Assembly (NCBI GenBank): GCA_019421365.1
Contig: JAHZFJ010000025.1
Location: 1 to 63,011, forward strand
Direction of reading: 5' to 3'
Length of the DNA stretch: 63,011 nucleotides
From: Lachnospiraceae bacterium
GTDB taxonomy: Bacteria; Bacillota; Clostridia; Lachnospirales; Lachnospiraceae
Of this stretch, positions 32,232-40,880 are shown piece by piece (the first letter of the stretch is position 1; every line of letters starts with the position of its first letter). Under the pieces are notes generated by a model. It was not told where the DNA came from. It was given only the letters and a program-made list of their open reading frames with translations, and ran no database searches. Position numbers and translations under genes: made by a program.

Positions 32232-33242
32232 TCAATATCCTCCTCTCATATCATAGCTTACAAGAGCCGAATAATAGGCATCTATTCCACTTGGTGCATT
32301 ATAAGCGGCGGTCAGTACAAAAGCTCTTATATTTCTAATCTTATATTCATTTTCTCTTAATACTCCTACTAAGTACTCTAAATGTCCTGAATTAAGTTTC
32401 CTAAATCTTTCCTTTACTACTTGTACAGATATCTTTGTTTGGTTGATAGTAATGAAAGATTCATCATCTAATACCATTACATCTGCCAGTATCTTTAATA
32501 TTTCATCAAACTCTTCAGCCACACTCTTATTCCCAATGCTCATATGTTCATAATATCCTGTTTGGTGTCGCAATTCTTCTAAACAATTTTGATATATATT
32601 TTTATAGCTTATATCTATCCTCCCTCCCTTCATATTCTCTGAAAATAATTGATTCTTTTCTTTGATGGAAGGATGGATGGAAATATATGCTGAATTATTT
32701 GTTGTATTATTTGTTGTATTCTCTGGTAATGGTTGGTGCAAATTATCCTTTTGCATTAGTGCATTTTGAACCTGTGCATTAGTGCAATCTGCATTATTGC
32801 ATTGGTTGATTTTGCCCTTATCCATTGGTGCATTTTGCCCTAATGCATTGGGCATAGAATTTTTTAATGCTTCTGTTTGTATTTTTTGTTTTTTTAAATC
32901 CATATCCATATATAATTCTTCAAGTTTATCATTATTAATTGTATACCATTTTGTTTTATCTCTTGGATCCTTATTGTAATTTCCAACTAAAAGATAACCT
33001 GCTTTTTCTAACTTTGAAAAAGTTCTTTTTACTGTATCAAAGCTCATATAGTCAAAGTCATTTTCTTGCCATGCTCGAATTGAATTATATGTCCAGTATT
33101 TCCCATCATGGTAATTCTTTCCCGATTTTTTATTTATTTCTATCCAATAATTGATCTGCTGTAGTACAAGCGCTTCGTTTAATCCTAATTCTCTTGCAAG
33201 AGTTTTATTCGCGACTATAGGTTGTTCGTCAAATAAATACAT
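32232..33242 (-). CDS. Replication initiator-like protein (RepA_N/DUF6017-like)
   Basis: This protein has 336 residues from the ATG at 33242. The N-terminus (FDEQPIVANKTLARELGLNEA and the following winged-helix pattern, residues about 5-90) resembles RepA-type initiators of Gram-positive plasmids and ICEs. An Asn/Gln-rich linker (about 125-190) is encoded by DNA with repeated TGCATTAGTGCA-type motifs. The C-terminal half is helical. It likely starts replication of the circular ICE form. The GTG at 33254 overlaps the AGGAG site, so the ATG 12 bases later is more likely the start. Confidence 0.75.
   Translation of the reverse strand: MYLFDEQPIVANKTLARELGLNEALVLQQINYWIEINKKSGKNYHDGKYWTYNSIRAWQENDFDYMSFDTVKRTFSKLEKAGYLLVGNYNKDPRDKTKWYTINNDKLEELYMDMDLKKQKIQTEALKNSMPNALGQNAPMDKGKINQCNNADCTNAQVQNALMQKDNLHQPLPENTTNNTTNNSAYISIHPSIKEKNQLFSENMKGGRIDISYKNIYQNCLEELRHQTGYYEHMSIGNKSVAEEFDEILKILADVMVLDDESFITINQTKISVQVVKERFRKLNSGHLEYLVGVLRENEYKIRNIRAFVLTAAYNAPSGIDAYYSALVSYDMRGGY
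32752..32854. repeat. Iteron-like repeats inside the replication gene
   Basis: The palindromic 12-mer TGCATTAGTGCA occurs at 32752-32763 and 32775-32786, a one-base variant TGCATTATTGCA at 32790-32801, and looser copies near 32823-32832 and 32844-32854. RepA_N-type initiators often have their origin inside their own gene, so this may be the vegetative origin of the ICE; that is inference. Confidence 0.5.
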
Positions 33243-33270
33243 ACCATCAAACACTCCTTTCTTTTTTCAA

Positions 33271-33298
33271 ATAAAAAGACGATAGTTTTTCTATCGCC
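33271..33298 (-). terminator. Terminator between ClbS-like and replication genes
   Basis: On the minus strand GGCGATAG (33298-33291) pairs with CTATCGTC (33285-33278) around an A5 loop, followed by TTTTTAT. It lies after the ClbS-like gene and about 30 bases before the replication gene start. Confidence 0.7.
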
Positions 33299-33342
33299 TT
33301 TGATAACCCATTTATGAAATTTTTAACTTTACTGTCTGTAAT

Positions 33343-33861
33343 TTATAATACTATTTTCTTCCATTTTCTAATTTTGTTCCTGAAAGTTTTAAAAGGAGCT
33401 ACAGTATTCACATGAATAAACTTATAAACTTCCCACACTGCTGTTTTAGTCGCATCATCAGCCCATTTTCTCATATGTGGTTTAAATAATTCTTCATCAC
33501 TTAATGAATCAATCATTACATATATAGAATTAATATTTTCATTTAATTTAGATTTTAACTCTTGCAATGATAAATAAGCATAAGTATCTGTGAACCATTG
33601 ATATAATTCACCAAGTTGATTCCATTTGAATTCATCCGATGGTGTCTTTACTTGAAGCCCATTTCTTTCATCTTCTTCCCATTTAAGAACTAAAGTTGTC
33701 CATCCCACCTGATAGGCAAGATTTTCTGCCGGCGTTCTGTCAACTTCATCAATTCTTTTATCTTTTAAGCTTTCTGGAATATTATCAAATTCTACAATAC
33801 ACTTCTCAAATGTTTTATTTATTTCAGTTTTGAGTTCTTCTTTATTTTCGTATACTCGCAT
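33343..33861 (-). CDS. ClbS/DfsB-family four-helix protein
   Basis: This 172-residue protein has the four-helix DinB-like pattern of the ClbS/DfsB family: EELKTEINKTFEKCI early, RTPAENLAYQVGWTTLVLKW near 42-62, and a last helix with VYKFIHVNTVAPFKTFRNKI. ClbS protects against colibactin, but most homologues have no known task. It is a likely cargo gene near the right end of the ICE, with GGAGG before the ATG and a terminator behind it. Confidence 0.8.
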   Translation of the reverse strand: MRVYENKEELKTEINKTFEKCIVEFDNIPESLKDKRIDEVDRTPAENLAYQVGWTTLVLKWEEDERNGLQVKTPSDEFKWNQLGELYQWFTDTYAYLSLQELKSKLNENINSIYVMIDSLSDEELFKPHMRKWADDATKTAVWEVYKFIHVNTVAPFKTFRNKIRKWKKIVL

Positions 33862-33901
33862 AAAATTACCTCCACAACTTCTGATTTATCAATTCTCTGA
33901 T

Positions 33902-34183
33902 TTAAACTGACATTATTTTCTCGTTTATACCTTGCAATAATGCTATAATTGACGCTCCAACCATCGGTATCCCATAAGGACTAAGTAAAAATCCTATAAT
34001 TAAGGCTTCTATACCAATGGTAACCTCTTTTTGTAAAAAAGATGCTATTGCTCCAAATATACAAAAAATCATCAGCAAGTACAGTATTACTGTTCCTATG
34101 CCAAGTAAAAATGAAAGAACTGCAGTGAGGATACTTAACAACAAGCTAATTGGAAATAAGATAATTTTTAATATCCATCTCAT
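33902..34183 (-). CDS. CD1845-type small membrane protein
   Basis: This 93-residue protein is strongly hydrophobic, with two or three membrane helices covering residues 5-40 and 50-85. It matches my memory of the CD1845 family encoded at the same end of C. difficile-type conjugative elements. GGAGGG precedes its ATG, and only 18 bases separate it from the rlmD stop. It could be transcribed from the rlmD promoter. Function unknown. Confidence 0.7.
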   Translation of the reverse strand: MRWILKIILFPISLLLSILTAVLSFLLGIGTVILYLLMIFCIFGAIASFLQKEVTIGIEALIIGFLLSPYGIPMVGASIIALLQGINEKIMSV

Positions 34184-34201
34184 AAATACCCTCCATTTCT
34201 A

Positions 34202-35833
34202 CTAAATCATTTTAAAATGTCTTAAAGCATCCATGATAGCTTCTTCTTTTTCAGGCGTACACTGTAGGATAGCCTGATTATCTTTTTTAGATTTATTATA
34301 ATGTTCTCTCATTTCAATCCCACATTTCTTTTTAGTTTGTGCAATATAAAGTGTAGAAACTTTTAGTCCAAATTTTTCTAATACATACTCCTTGATTTGA
34401 GCGTATGTTGCTTTACTCTCTGCACTTGTCAAATCAAGCTCATCCAGCTTAATTTCAACATCTATATGCTTATCGACATTAAGTTTGGACAATAACGCTA
34501 CCGTCTCCACATGAACAGTCTGTGGGAACATATCTACCGCACAAACCTTCTCTACCTTATACCCATTCTCCTGCAAAATCACTAAATCCCTTGCAAGCGA
34601 AGTAGGTTTACAACTAATATATACTAATCTATCCACCCCATAATTAATAATCTTATTCAATGCCTTAGGATGAATACCATCTCTTGGTGGATCAAGAACG
34701 ATTAAATCTGGTTTGTCTTTAATATCATCAATAACCTTTAGTACATCACCTGCGATGAATTCGCAGTTATCAAGTTCATTGAGTTTTGCATTCTCTCTCG
34801 CTGCAACTACAGCTTCTTCAACAATTTCGACACCAACTACTTTCTTCGCTACTGGAGCAAGAAGTTGGGCAATTGTTCCTGTACCACTGTATAAGTCAAA
34901 TATTAATTTGTCTTTTGTTTCTCCCACATATTCTCTTGCTTTGCTATAAAGTACTTCGGCTCCAAGAGAGTTCGTCTGGAAGAACGAGAATGTGGAGATT
35001 TTGAATTTTAATCCTAATAATTCTTCATAGAAGAAATCTTGTCCATAAAGGATCTCCATAGAATCGCTTTGTACAACGTCTGCTAAACTATCGTTGATTG
35101 TATGGGCAATTCCAACGATTGTTCCATTTAAGGAAAGTGATAATAGTTGATCTTTAAATTCCTCTAAAACTACTTGTTGTTGAGATGAAGTTACTAAGTT
35201 AATAATCATCTCTCCTGTTTTTACTGCACGACGTACAAGTAGATGTCTTAAGTATCCTTCATGTGAGTTCTTTTTATAGAAACTAATTCCTCTCTCACTG
35301 AAGTAATTTAATACTGTTGTTAGAATTTGATTATAGTCCTCATCTACGATTTTACAGTGGGATGCAGTAACGATATCGTGGAAGCTTCCCTTCTTATGAA
35401 GACCTAATGCAAGTGGCCCATCTTTTACTTCATCACCGAAAGAGAATTCCATCTTATTACGATATCCCCATTCCACTGGACTTCCTAGGATTCCTTCGAA
35501 TTCATAATCTTCGCATACTTCGTCAATTAATTTCTTAACTTGAGATGCTTTAAGACTTAATTGATTCTCATAAGAAAACGTTTGATAAGTACAACCACCG
35601 CATGGTCCAAAATGTGGACATAACGCATCACGATTCTCTAAAACAGATTTTTCAATTACCTCTTTTAATCTACCTTCTGCTCTTCCTTGGCGTTTCTTAC
35701 TAATGGAGAAACTTACTTTTTGCCCAAGTAATGCATTCTTAATTGTAACTTTCGTGTCTTCTATCATAACGATTCCCTTGTTAGGAAAATCCACTCTTTC
35801 TACAATACCCTCAAAAACTTCACCTTTTTTCAT
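34202..35833 (-). CDS. rlmD: 23S rRNA (uracil-5-)-methyltransferase RlmD/RumA with extra C-terminal tail
   Basis: The protein has 543 residues. A TRAM domain occupies about 1-60, the Fe-S cysteines are 72, 78, 81 and 160, the SAM motif is DLYSGTGTIA near 317, and the nucleophile Cys 408 lies in YISCKPTS. The family normally ends soon after the conserved HVETVALLSK, which begins at residue 441 here. About 90 further residues follow, with a helical tail (YAQIKEYVLEKFGLKV) that I recall at the ends of other element-adjacent proteins. The tail is probably supplied by the ICE, which inserts at this gene. The enzyme core looks intact. Confidence 0.93.
   Translation of the reverse strand: MKKGEVFEGIVERVDFPNKGIVMIEDTKVTIKNALLGQKVSFSISKKRQGRAEGRLKEVIEKSVLENRDALCPHFGPCGGCTYQTFSYENQLSLKASQVKKLIDEVCEDYEFEGILGSPVEWGYRNKMEFSFGDEVKDGPLALGLHKKGSFHDIVTASHCKIVDEDYNQILTTVLNYFSERGISFYKKNSHEGYLRHLLVRRAVKTGEMIINLVTSSQQQVVLEEFKDQLLSLSLNGTIVGIAHTINDSLADVVQSDSMEILYGQDFFYEELLGLKFKISTFSFFQTNSLGAEVLYSKAREYVGETKDKLIFDLYSGTGTIAQLLAPVAKKVVGVEIVEEAVVAARENAKLNELDNCEFIAGDVLKVIDDIKDKPDLIVLDPPRDGIHPKALNKIINYGVDRLVYISCKPTSLARDLVILQENGYKVEKVCAVDMFPQTVHVETVALLSKLNVDKHIDVEIKLDELDLTSAESKATYAQIKEYVLEKFGLKVSTLYIAQTKKKCGIEMREHYNKSKKDNQAILQCTPEKEEAIMDALRHFKMI
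34490..34513 (-). other. Candidate ICE attachment region within rlmD
   Basis: On the minus strand the codons for HVETVALL read CATGTGGAGACGGTAGCG and then continue. This resembles the rumA target site I recall for streptococcal ICEs, a sequence starting CACGTGGAGTGCGTAG. The family homology stops just after it, which marks the probable junction. The matching attL copy would be outside the window. Confidence 0.5.
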
Positions 35834-36063
35834 CTTAACTACCTTTTCTTTCTATTATTAATTCAATATTTATAACTAACTTTTCACTATATCTGTTAAA
35901 CCGCCTCATGGTATTTTAACATAGGATTCCCAATTCAACAATTATATATTTCATTTTTCTGTGTTATCTTCTATAATAAGATTAATGTGTCATGCTTTTC
36001 ACCGAATATTCATCTTTTGACACTAGAATTAGATTAACCGTCTATAATAACGGAGGACAACCA

Positions 36064-36717
36064 ATGCAATTTACAATAGATTCTTATGAAATCACATATC
36101 AAGTGCAATATGCTAAGCGTCAGAAAATCACGATGGAGCTAAGCCCGGAAGGACTTGTTACCTTGAAAGCACCGCTTAAGACGCCAGTGGAGGAACTTGA
36201 GAAATACCTAACCAGCAATAAAAAGCCCATACTTAAGTTATATAGGAGTATGGAAAACCGAACCTATATCTCTCGTGATAAGAAATATGATGAAGAAGAG
36301 AATTTTCTATTCCTTGGAAAAGCATGCAAACTAAGCGAGTTGTTGACTGAAATTCCAGAATCAGAAGAAGCGGTTCAGGCTGCACTTTACTCATTCTACA
36401 CAAAGCATACCAAAGAGATTACCAAGGAACGGGTGAAATACTTTGAAAAAATAATCGGAGTAAAGGCTAAGAGCGTTACCATTGTGAATTCTCCAAAAAC
36501 TTGGGGAACATGTAATTCTAATAAGGAATTAACTTTCAACTACCGTCTATCCATGGCGGCTCCTGCTGCCATCGATTATGTTGTAATTCATGAACTTTGC
36601 CATCTTCACCATTTGAATCACGATCGATCCTTCTGGCGAAAAGTAGGTAGCTATGACCCAAGGTATGAAGCACATCAAGCATATTTAGCACAATTTGGCG
36701 CATTTATGACAATCTAG
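36064..36717 (+). CDS. YgjP-like zinc metallopeptidase domain protein
   Basis: This 217-residue protein carries the HELCHLHHLNHD zinc motif near residue 180, with the following Trp-Arg-Lys helix, as in the YgjP/DUF45 group of M48-like proteins. The substrate is unknown. I start it at the ATG at 36064, where GGAGG stands 7 bases upstream; the frame extends to 35992 without a better site. It is divergent from rlmD and stands alone. Confidence 0.85.
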   Translation: MQFTIDSYEITYQVQYAKRQKITMELSPEGLVTLKAPLKTPVEELEKYLTSNKKPILKLYRSMENRTYISRDKKYDEEENFLFLGKACKLSELLTEIPESEEAVQAALYSFYTKHTKEITKERVKYFEKIIGVKAKSVTIVNSPKTWGTCNSNKELTFNYRLSMAAPAAIDYVVIHELCHLHHLNHDRSFWRKVGSYDPRYEAHQAYLAQFGAFMTI

Positions 36718-36889
36718 GTTGACAACACCAATATGCAGCCACCGCAAATAGCGCAATAAACCTAACTAAGGGTACCCCCTTGCAATTAGCACTTTCTGCA
36801 TATATAATTAATTCTAGATGCTACAAAATGTTATTTTATAACATCAAAAAAGATTCGGTACATCACTAAATAACGAAGGAGGCTTTTTA

Positions 36890-37336
36890 ATGTCTAAGAT
36901 TGACGTAGTAAGAAGCGATATGATGACTGCTATGAAAGCAGGCGAGAAAGAAAAGAAAAATGCTCTTTCTGCATTATTAACTGCCCTTAAGAATGCTGCA
37001 ATTGATAAGCGCAGTGATTTAACACCAGAGGAAGAAGACAGTATAGTGCTTAAAGAGATCAAAGTATTAAAAGAAAGTATTGATACATCACCAGCTGATC
37101 GTAGTGATTTCATCAAGGAATGCCAATTCCGAATCGATGTAATGCAAGCTTACGCTCCTGTATTCATGTCTGAAGATGAAATTAATGCTACAATTCAAGG
37201 AGTATTAGACGAACTTGGTATTACAACTCCAGCAGCAAAAGACAAAGGTAATATCATGAAAAACCTAATGCCTAAAGTAAAAGGTAAAGCAGATAGTGCT
37301 CTTGTAAACCAAATGGTAAGCAAATTATTTAACTAA
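36890..37336 (+). CDS. YqeY/GatB-domain protein
   Basis: This 148-residue helical protein matches the YqeY family (MKAGEKEKKNALSALLTALK near the start and a late GNIMKNLMPKVKGKAD). It resembles the C-terminal tail domain of GatB, an amidotransferase subunit that contacts tRNA, but the free-standing protein has no proven function. AAGGAGG precedes the ATG, and a long bidirectional terminator follows. Confidence 0.9.
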   Translation: MSKIDVVRSDMMTAMKAGEKEKKNALSALLTALKNAAIDKRSDLTPEEEDSIVLKEIKVLKESIDTSPADRSDFIKECQFRIDVMQAYAPVFMSEDEINATIQGVLDELGITTPAAKDKGNIMKNLMPKVKGKADSALVNQMVSKLFN

Positions 37337-37393
37337 CAGACATGCTGATATCTACTATAATCTAAAATTATTAGATATAGCAAATTGTCATAT

Positions 37394-37453
37394 AAAAAAG
37401 TGAGTTCATTTAGTAAGTACGATTATTATCGTATTACTATGAACTCACTTTTT
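37394..37453. terminator. Bidirectional terminator
   Basis: AAAAAAGTGAGTTCAT pairs with ATGAACTCACTTTTT across a partly paired middle. It separates the convergent yqeY and glycerate kinase genes and has T-runs in both directions. Confidence 0.8.
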
Positions 37454-37471
37454 ATATCATAAAATTCTATA

Positions 37472-38635
37472 TTAATCACAGATTTCTCTTTTCACACTTT
37501 GATTGACCATTTTATAAAACCGCATCAGAGAATCCATCGTATCAGCTAGATTTTGTTCACTTAAATCCTTAGCTTCTTCAAAACTCATAGGTGCCCTGTT
37601 AATACTAAAGATTGAAGTTACCCCCATATCATATGCAGCTTCTATATTCTCTTCCACCGAGCCAACCACAGCAATTACAGGAACATTCTCTACCTTTGCA
37701 CGCAACGCTATTCCAATCACTGCCTTGCCACGAAGACTTTGGCTATCAATACACCCCTCTCCTGTGAAGACCATATCCGTTCCTACTAACAGATCATCGA
37801 ACTTAATGAGGTCTAATAACGTATCAATCCCAGAACGGAGTTTTCCATGAAAGAAAGAAACCACTCCTGCCCCGAAACCTCCTGCTGCTCCTGCACCAGG
37901 CATTTTGCTTACTCTTCTACCTAAAACCCCTTCTATTATGTCTGCTAAGGATTGTAGATTGGAATCTAGTAGTTCAACTGTAGCTGTATCTGCTCCTTTT
38001 TGCGGTGCGAATACATACGCTGCCCCTTCTGGTCCATAAAGTGGATTATCAATATCACACATTGCAGTTACTTTTATACCTTGCAATCGTTCATCTGTTA
38101 CACTATTGTCGATATCAGCAATCTTTGATAAGGTGTCAGCCGTAGGTATGAATTCTTTACCCCTTGTATCAAAAAAACATGTACCCAACGCCCTAGCAGC
38201 TCCGACTCCAGCATCATTAGTACAACTACCACCTAAACCAAGAATTATCTCCTTACAACCTTGCTCAATTGCGTGTTTCATCATTAGTCCGACACCATAT
38301 GTAGTAGTTTCTTTAGGGTTTAATCCGTACTCACTGTTCTTTGCTAACATAAGACCTGCTGCACTCGCCATCTCGATTACTGCAGTATCTCCTAATCTAG
38401 CATAATATGTTTCGATTGTTTCTCCGTATGGTCCAGTGGTACAAACAATAATCTTCTTTGCATCGGTTACATTCAAAAAACAATCAACAGTTCCTTCACC
38501 GCCATCAGCCATTGGTACTTTAATTGCTTCACATAAAGGAAAATGTTTCTTAACCATTGCTTCCATTACGTTGCATATCTGAAATGACGATAGCGTTCCT
38601 TTGTATGAATCAGGTATAATAATACAGCGTTTCAT
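37472..38635 (-). CDS. Glycerate kinase (GlxK/GarK family)
   Basis: This 387-residue protein matches the glycerate kinase family from end to end: IIIPDSYKGTLSSFQ at the start, PMADGGEGTVD near residue 41, LGLGGSCTNDAGVGAARALG near 138-157, and a late VFTGEGCIDSQSL. It phosphorylates D-glycerate with ATP. The length is normal. It is a single gene with its own upstream region shared with the divergent PHP gene. Confidence 0.92.
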   Translation of the reverse strand: MKRCIIIPDSYKGTLSSFQICNVMEAMVKKHFPLCEAIKVPMADGGEGTVDCFLNVTDAKKIIVCTTGPYGETIETYYARLGDTAVIEMASAAGLMLAKNSEYGLNPKETTTYGVGLMMKHAIEQGCKEIILGLGGSCTNDAGVGAARALGTCFFDTRGKEFIPTADTLSKIADIDNSVTDERLQGIKVTAMCDIDNPLYGPEGAAYVFAPQKGADTATVELLDSNLQSLADIIEGVLGRRVSKMPGAGAAGGFGAGVVSFFHGKLRSGIDTLLDLIKFDDLLVGTDMVFTGEGCIDSQSLRGKAVIGIALRAKVENVPVIAVVGSVEENIEAAYDMGVTSIFSINRAPMSFEEAKDLSEQNLADTMDSLMRFYKMVNQSVKREICD

Positions 38636-38918
38636 CTGTTTCCTCCTAAGGGTTATCTATATAAAAGTCATTGTCGTAGGCGCCTTTAAAATACGCTTCT
38701 GTCCTCTATATTATATAATATTTTCCATACTATTTCATTATCTTTTACCAAATCTTGATAGAAACCTAACACAGTAGCCCCTTGTTTCCATTTTTCTATT
38801 GGTATATAATGAATCACAGTTAATCTTTGGTAGACTGCATAAATCTACGTACCAATATTAATGACTGACAATAGAAATAACAATTACACGACAACCGAAA
38901 CACAGAAAGGAATATATT
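38636..38918. other. Divergent intergenic region, glycerate kinase / PHP gene
   Basis: These 283 bases separate divergent starts. They are AT-rich and hold one imperfect inverted repeat (TTTGGTAGA...TCTACGTACCAA near 38825-38854). I see no RNA gene or riboswitch. A ribosome site (AAAGGAA) precedes the PHP start. Confidence 0.35.
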
Positions 38919-39632
38919 ATGAATTACGAATTAGATATCCATACACATACAATAGCAAGTGGACATGCCTATAATACATTACAAGAGATGATCCATACAG
39001 CAAAAGATAAAGGACTTAAATTATTAGGTGTATCCGATCATGCAGTAGCAATGCCAGGAACTTGTCACTTATTCTACTTCCATAATCTAAAGGTAGTTGA
39101 TAGACAATATGGTAATTTAGAACTTATGCTTGGCGCAGAAGTAAATGTAATAGGTTACAACGGTGAACTTGACTTAGATGAGGAAACTCTTAAAGGGCTC
39201 GATTATGCAATCGCAAGCCTCCATACACCATGCCTTGCACCTGGTACCATAGAGCAGAATACGAATGCCTTAATCAAAGCAATGGAAAATCCATATATCA
39301 ATGTAATTGGTCATCCAGATGATTCTCGTTTCCCAATTGATTATGAACAATTAGTACTTGCTGCTAAGGAAAACCATGTTCTTATCGAAATCAATAACAG
39401 CTCATTAAATCCAAAAGGATTCCGTCAAAACGCGCGTGTGAACGATATTACGATACTAAATCTATGTAAAAAATATGAAGTACCTGTTTGCTTAAACAGT
39501 GATGCTCATATTGCTTCAGATATTGGCAATACCAAATTTATAGATCCATTACTTGCTGAGACAAATTTCCCAGAAGAACTTATTATTAATACTTCAGCTA
39601 ATAAATTCAAACTTTTCCTATCAAACAAGTAA
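38919..39632 (+). CDS. PHP-domain phosphatase, YcdX type
   Basis: This 237-residue protein has the PHP metal motifs: HTH at residues 8-10 (DIHTHT), VSDHA near 39, GAEVN near 72, SLHTP near 102, IGHPDD near 129 and NSDAH near 194. That set fits the YcdX group of trinuclear zinc phosphatases. The natural substrate is unknown. It stands alone on the plus strand before the YerC gene. Confidence 0.88.
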   Translation: MNYELDIHTHTIASGHAYNTLQEMIHTAKDKGLKLLGVSDHAVAMPGTCHLFYFHNLKVVDRQYGNLELMLGAEVNVIGYNGELDLDEETLKGLDYAIASLHTPCLAPGTIEQNTNALIKAMENPYINVIGHPDDSRFPIDYEQLVLAAKENHVLIEINNSSLNPKGFRQNARVNDITILNLCKKYEVPVCLNSDAHIASDIGNTKFIDPLLAETNFPEELIINTSANKFKLFLSNK

Positions 39633-39813
39633 ATTTTGTGTAACTTCCATCGAATATACCTGTATTTTTAACATTTGTCAGAATATTTCCAAAGTGTGTG
39701 ACATTTCAATATAACTTACAGGAATAGTTTCTATAACATCATTTGCGTTTTCCCTTTACTTTATAACTTTATCGTGGTAAAATATTATATATTTCAAAAA
39801 AGGAGCGTTATAA

Positions 39814-40134
39814 ATGAGTAAGAAGATTAGAACTACTGCTGTTGATTATTTGTTTGAAGCAATTCTTAGTCTTAAAGACACTGAAGAATGTTATACTTTC
39901 TTTGAAGATGTTTGCACAGTGAATGAATTATTATCTCTCTCTCAAAGATTTGAAGTTGCGAAGATGCTTCGTCAACATAAAACATATCTTGAAATTGCAG
40001 AGAAAACTGGTGCTTCAACAGCTACCATCAGCAGAGTGAATCGTTCCCTCAACTATGGAAACGATGGTTACGATATGGTCTTCTCCCGTTTAGGAGAATT
40101 ATTCGAAGACGAATCTACAGATTCCGAACAATAG
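39814..40134 (+). CDS. YerC/YecD TrpR-like transcription regulator
   Basis: This 106-residue protein belongs to the YerC/YecD TrpR-like group: RFEVAKMLRQHKTYLEIAEK followed by GASTATISRVNRSL, the helix-turn-helix. Targets are unknown. In Bacillus and Clostridia the gene is often beside pcrA, as it is here with one gene between. AAAGGAGCG precedes the ATG, and a strong terminator follows. Confidence 0.9.
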   Translation: MSKKIRTTAVDYLFEAILSLKDTEECYTFFEDVCTVNELLSLSQRFEVAKMLRQHKTYLEIAEKTGASTATISRVNRSLNYGNDGYDMVFSRLGELFEDESTDSEQ

Positions 40135-40146
40135 AATGACATATAG

Positions 40147-40185
40147 AAAAGAACGTTAGGTGGGACAACCTCCTAACGTTCTTTT
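40147..40185. terminator. Bidirectional terminator
   Basis: AAAAGAACGTTAGG (40147-40160) pairs perfectly with CCTAACGTTCTTTT (40172-40185). It serves the YerC gene and the convergent DUF1836 gene. Confidence 0.85.
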
Positions 40186-40208
40186 TCTATATGCTATTCT
40201 ATCCAATT

Positions 40209-40868
40209 CTATTCTTTCTTAGCAGTAGCTTTTTCTGCTTCCTTTTTCTTCTTATGCTTCTCATCATCAAGATTAACATTAACCGATTCAATTAATCTTT
40301 CAATAATAGCCTTCTTCACATAAACATCAAAACTCAACATACAAATCATGGAGAAAGTTGATAGAAAATCTTTCTCTTCATCAGGTGCTCCTTCAAAAGT
40401 TGACTTAGACCGAGAATACTTCTTCATGACATCTTTCACAAGTATATCGATATGTTCTTTTTCAAGATTAAATACCTCACTATAGATGTCCTCTAAGTTA
40501 ATTCCCCTATCTGATTGATAGTACATTTCCGTTATAGGATTCAATATGTTCTGGATATCCGTAATCGAGAGAATATTTTTATAATAATATATAAATATTA
40601 ATAAAATCATATGTTCTTTCGTATACTTCTTCTTATTCGGTGGTGGTAATAAATTATTCTTAGTATAGTTGTTAATCATCGTCTTGGTTAACATCTTATC
40701 ATCTTTATCACGTATACTTGGCTTAAGATGCTTGTCCATATACGTAGTAACCTGATCCATGTACAATTCTATGTTCGGTAAGTCGTCTGCTTTGATATAT
40801 TCAATTTTTTTGATTTCATTTATTAAATTATTCATATATTCATCTCTAGATATATCCAATTTTATCAC
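40209..40868 (-). CDS. DUF1836 family protein
   Basis: This 219-residue protein matches DUF1836: a central part with DKMLTKTMINNYTKNNLLPPP, which resembles a MerR-like winged helix, followed by helices. The basic C-terminus is unusual. It probably binds DNA, but no target is known. It is divergent from pcrA and has a clean promoter. Confidence 0.85.
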   Translation of the reverse strand: MIKLDISRDEYMNNLINEIKKIEYIKADDLPNIELYMDQVTTYMDKHLKPSIRDKDDKMLTKTMINNYTKNNLLPPPNKKKYTKEHMILLIFIYYYKNILSITDIQNILNPITEMYYQSDRGINLEDIYSEVFNLEKEHIDILVKDVMKKYSRSKSTFEGAPDEEKDFLSTFSMICMLSFDVYVKKAIIERLIESVNVNLDDEKHKKKKEAEKATAKKE

Positions 40869-40880
40869 CTCGTAGTATAT

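Larger units (their letters stand above)
1..34513. mobile_element. Integrative conjugative element of Tn1549/CTn type (right part; left end outside window)
   Basis: The block holds a full conjugation set: MOBP relaxase and MobC, VirD4, VirB4, VirB6-like, PrgI, Maff2, PcfB, a wall hydrolase, TopB, two SSB-like proteins, a replication initiator and the giant methylase-helicase. Gene order matches what I know of Tn1549-like ICEs. Cargo visible here is QatABCD, a KilA-N gene, a ClbS-like gene and a thioredoxin/polyferredoxin cassette. The right junction is placed near the conserved end of the rlmD frame, because rlmD continues with an abnormal tail and the ICE genes start directly after it. No integrase is seen, so the left end and recombinase are inferred to lie beyond position 1. 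Confidence 0.9.

Noticed and set aside
33291..33311. Six-residue ORF (MGYQRR) ending in the hairpin before the replication gene
   Set aside because: It lacks any ribosome site, unlike the leader ORF at 29891-29917, so chance is more likely.
36014..36056. TTGACA and TATAAT ahead of the YgjP-like gene
   Set aside because: Spacing is 20 bases and the TATAAT overlaps the leader too close to the ribosome site; it is not a convincing promoter.
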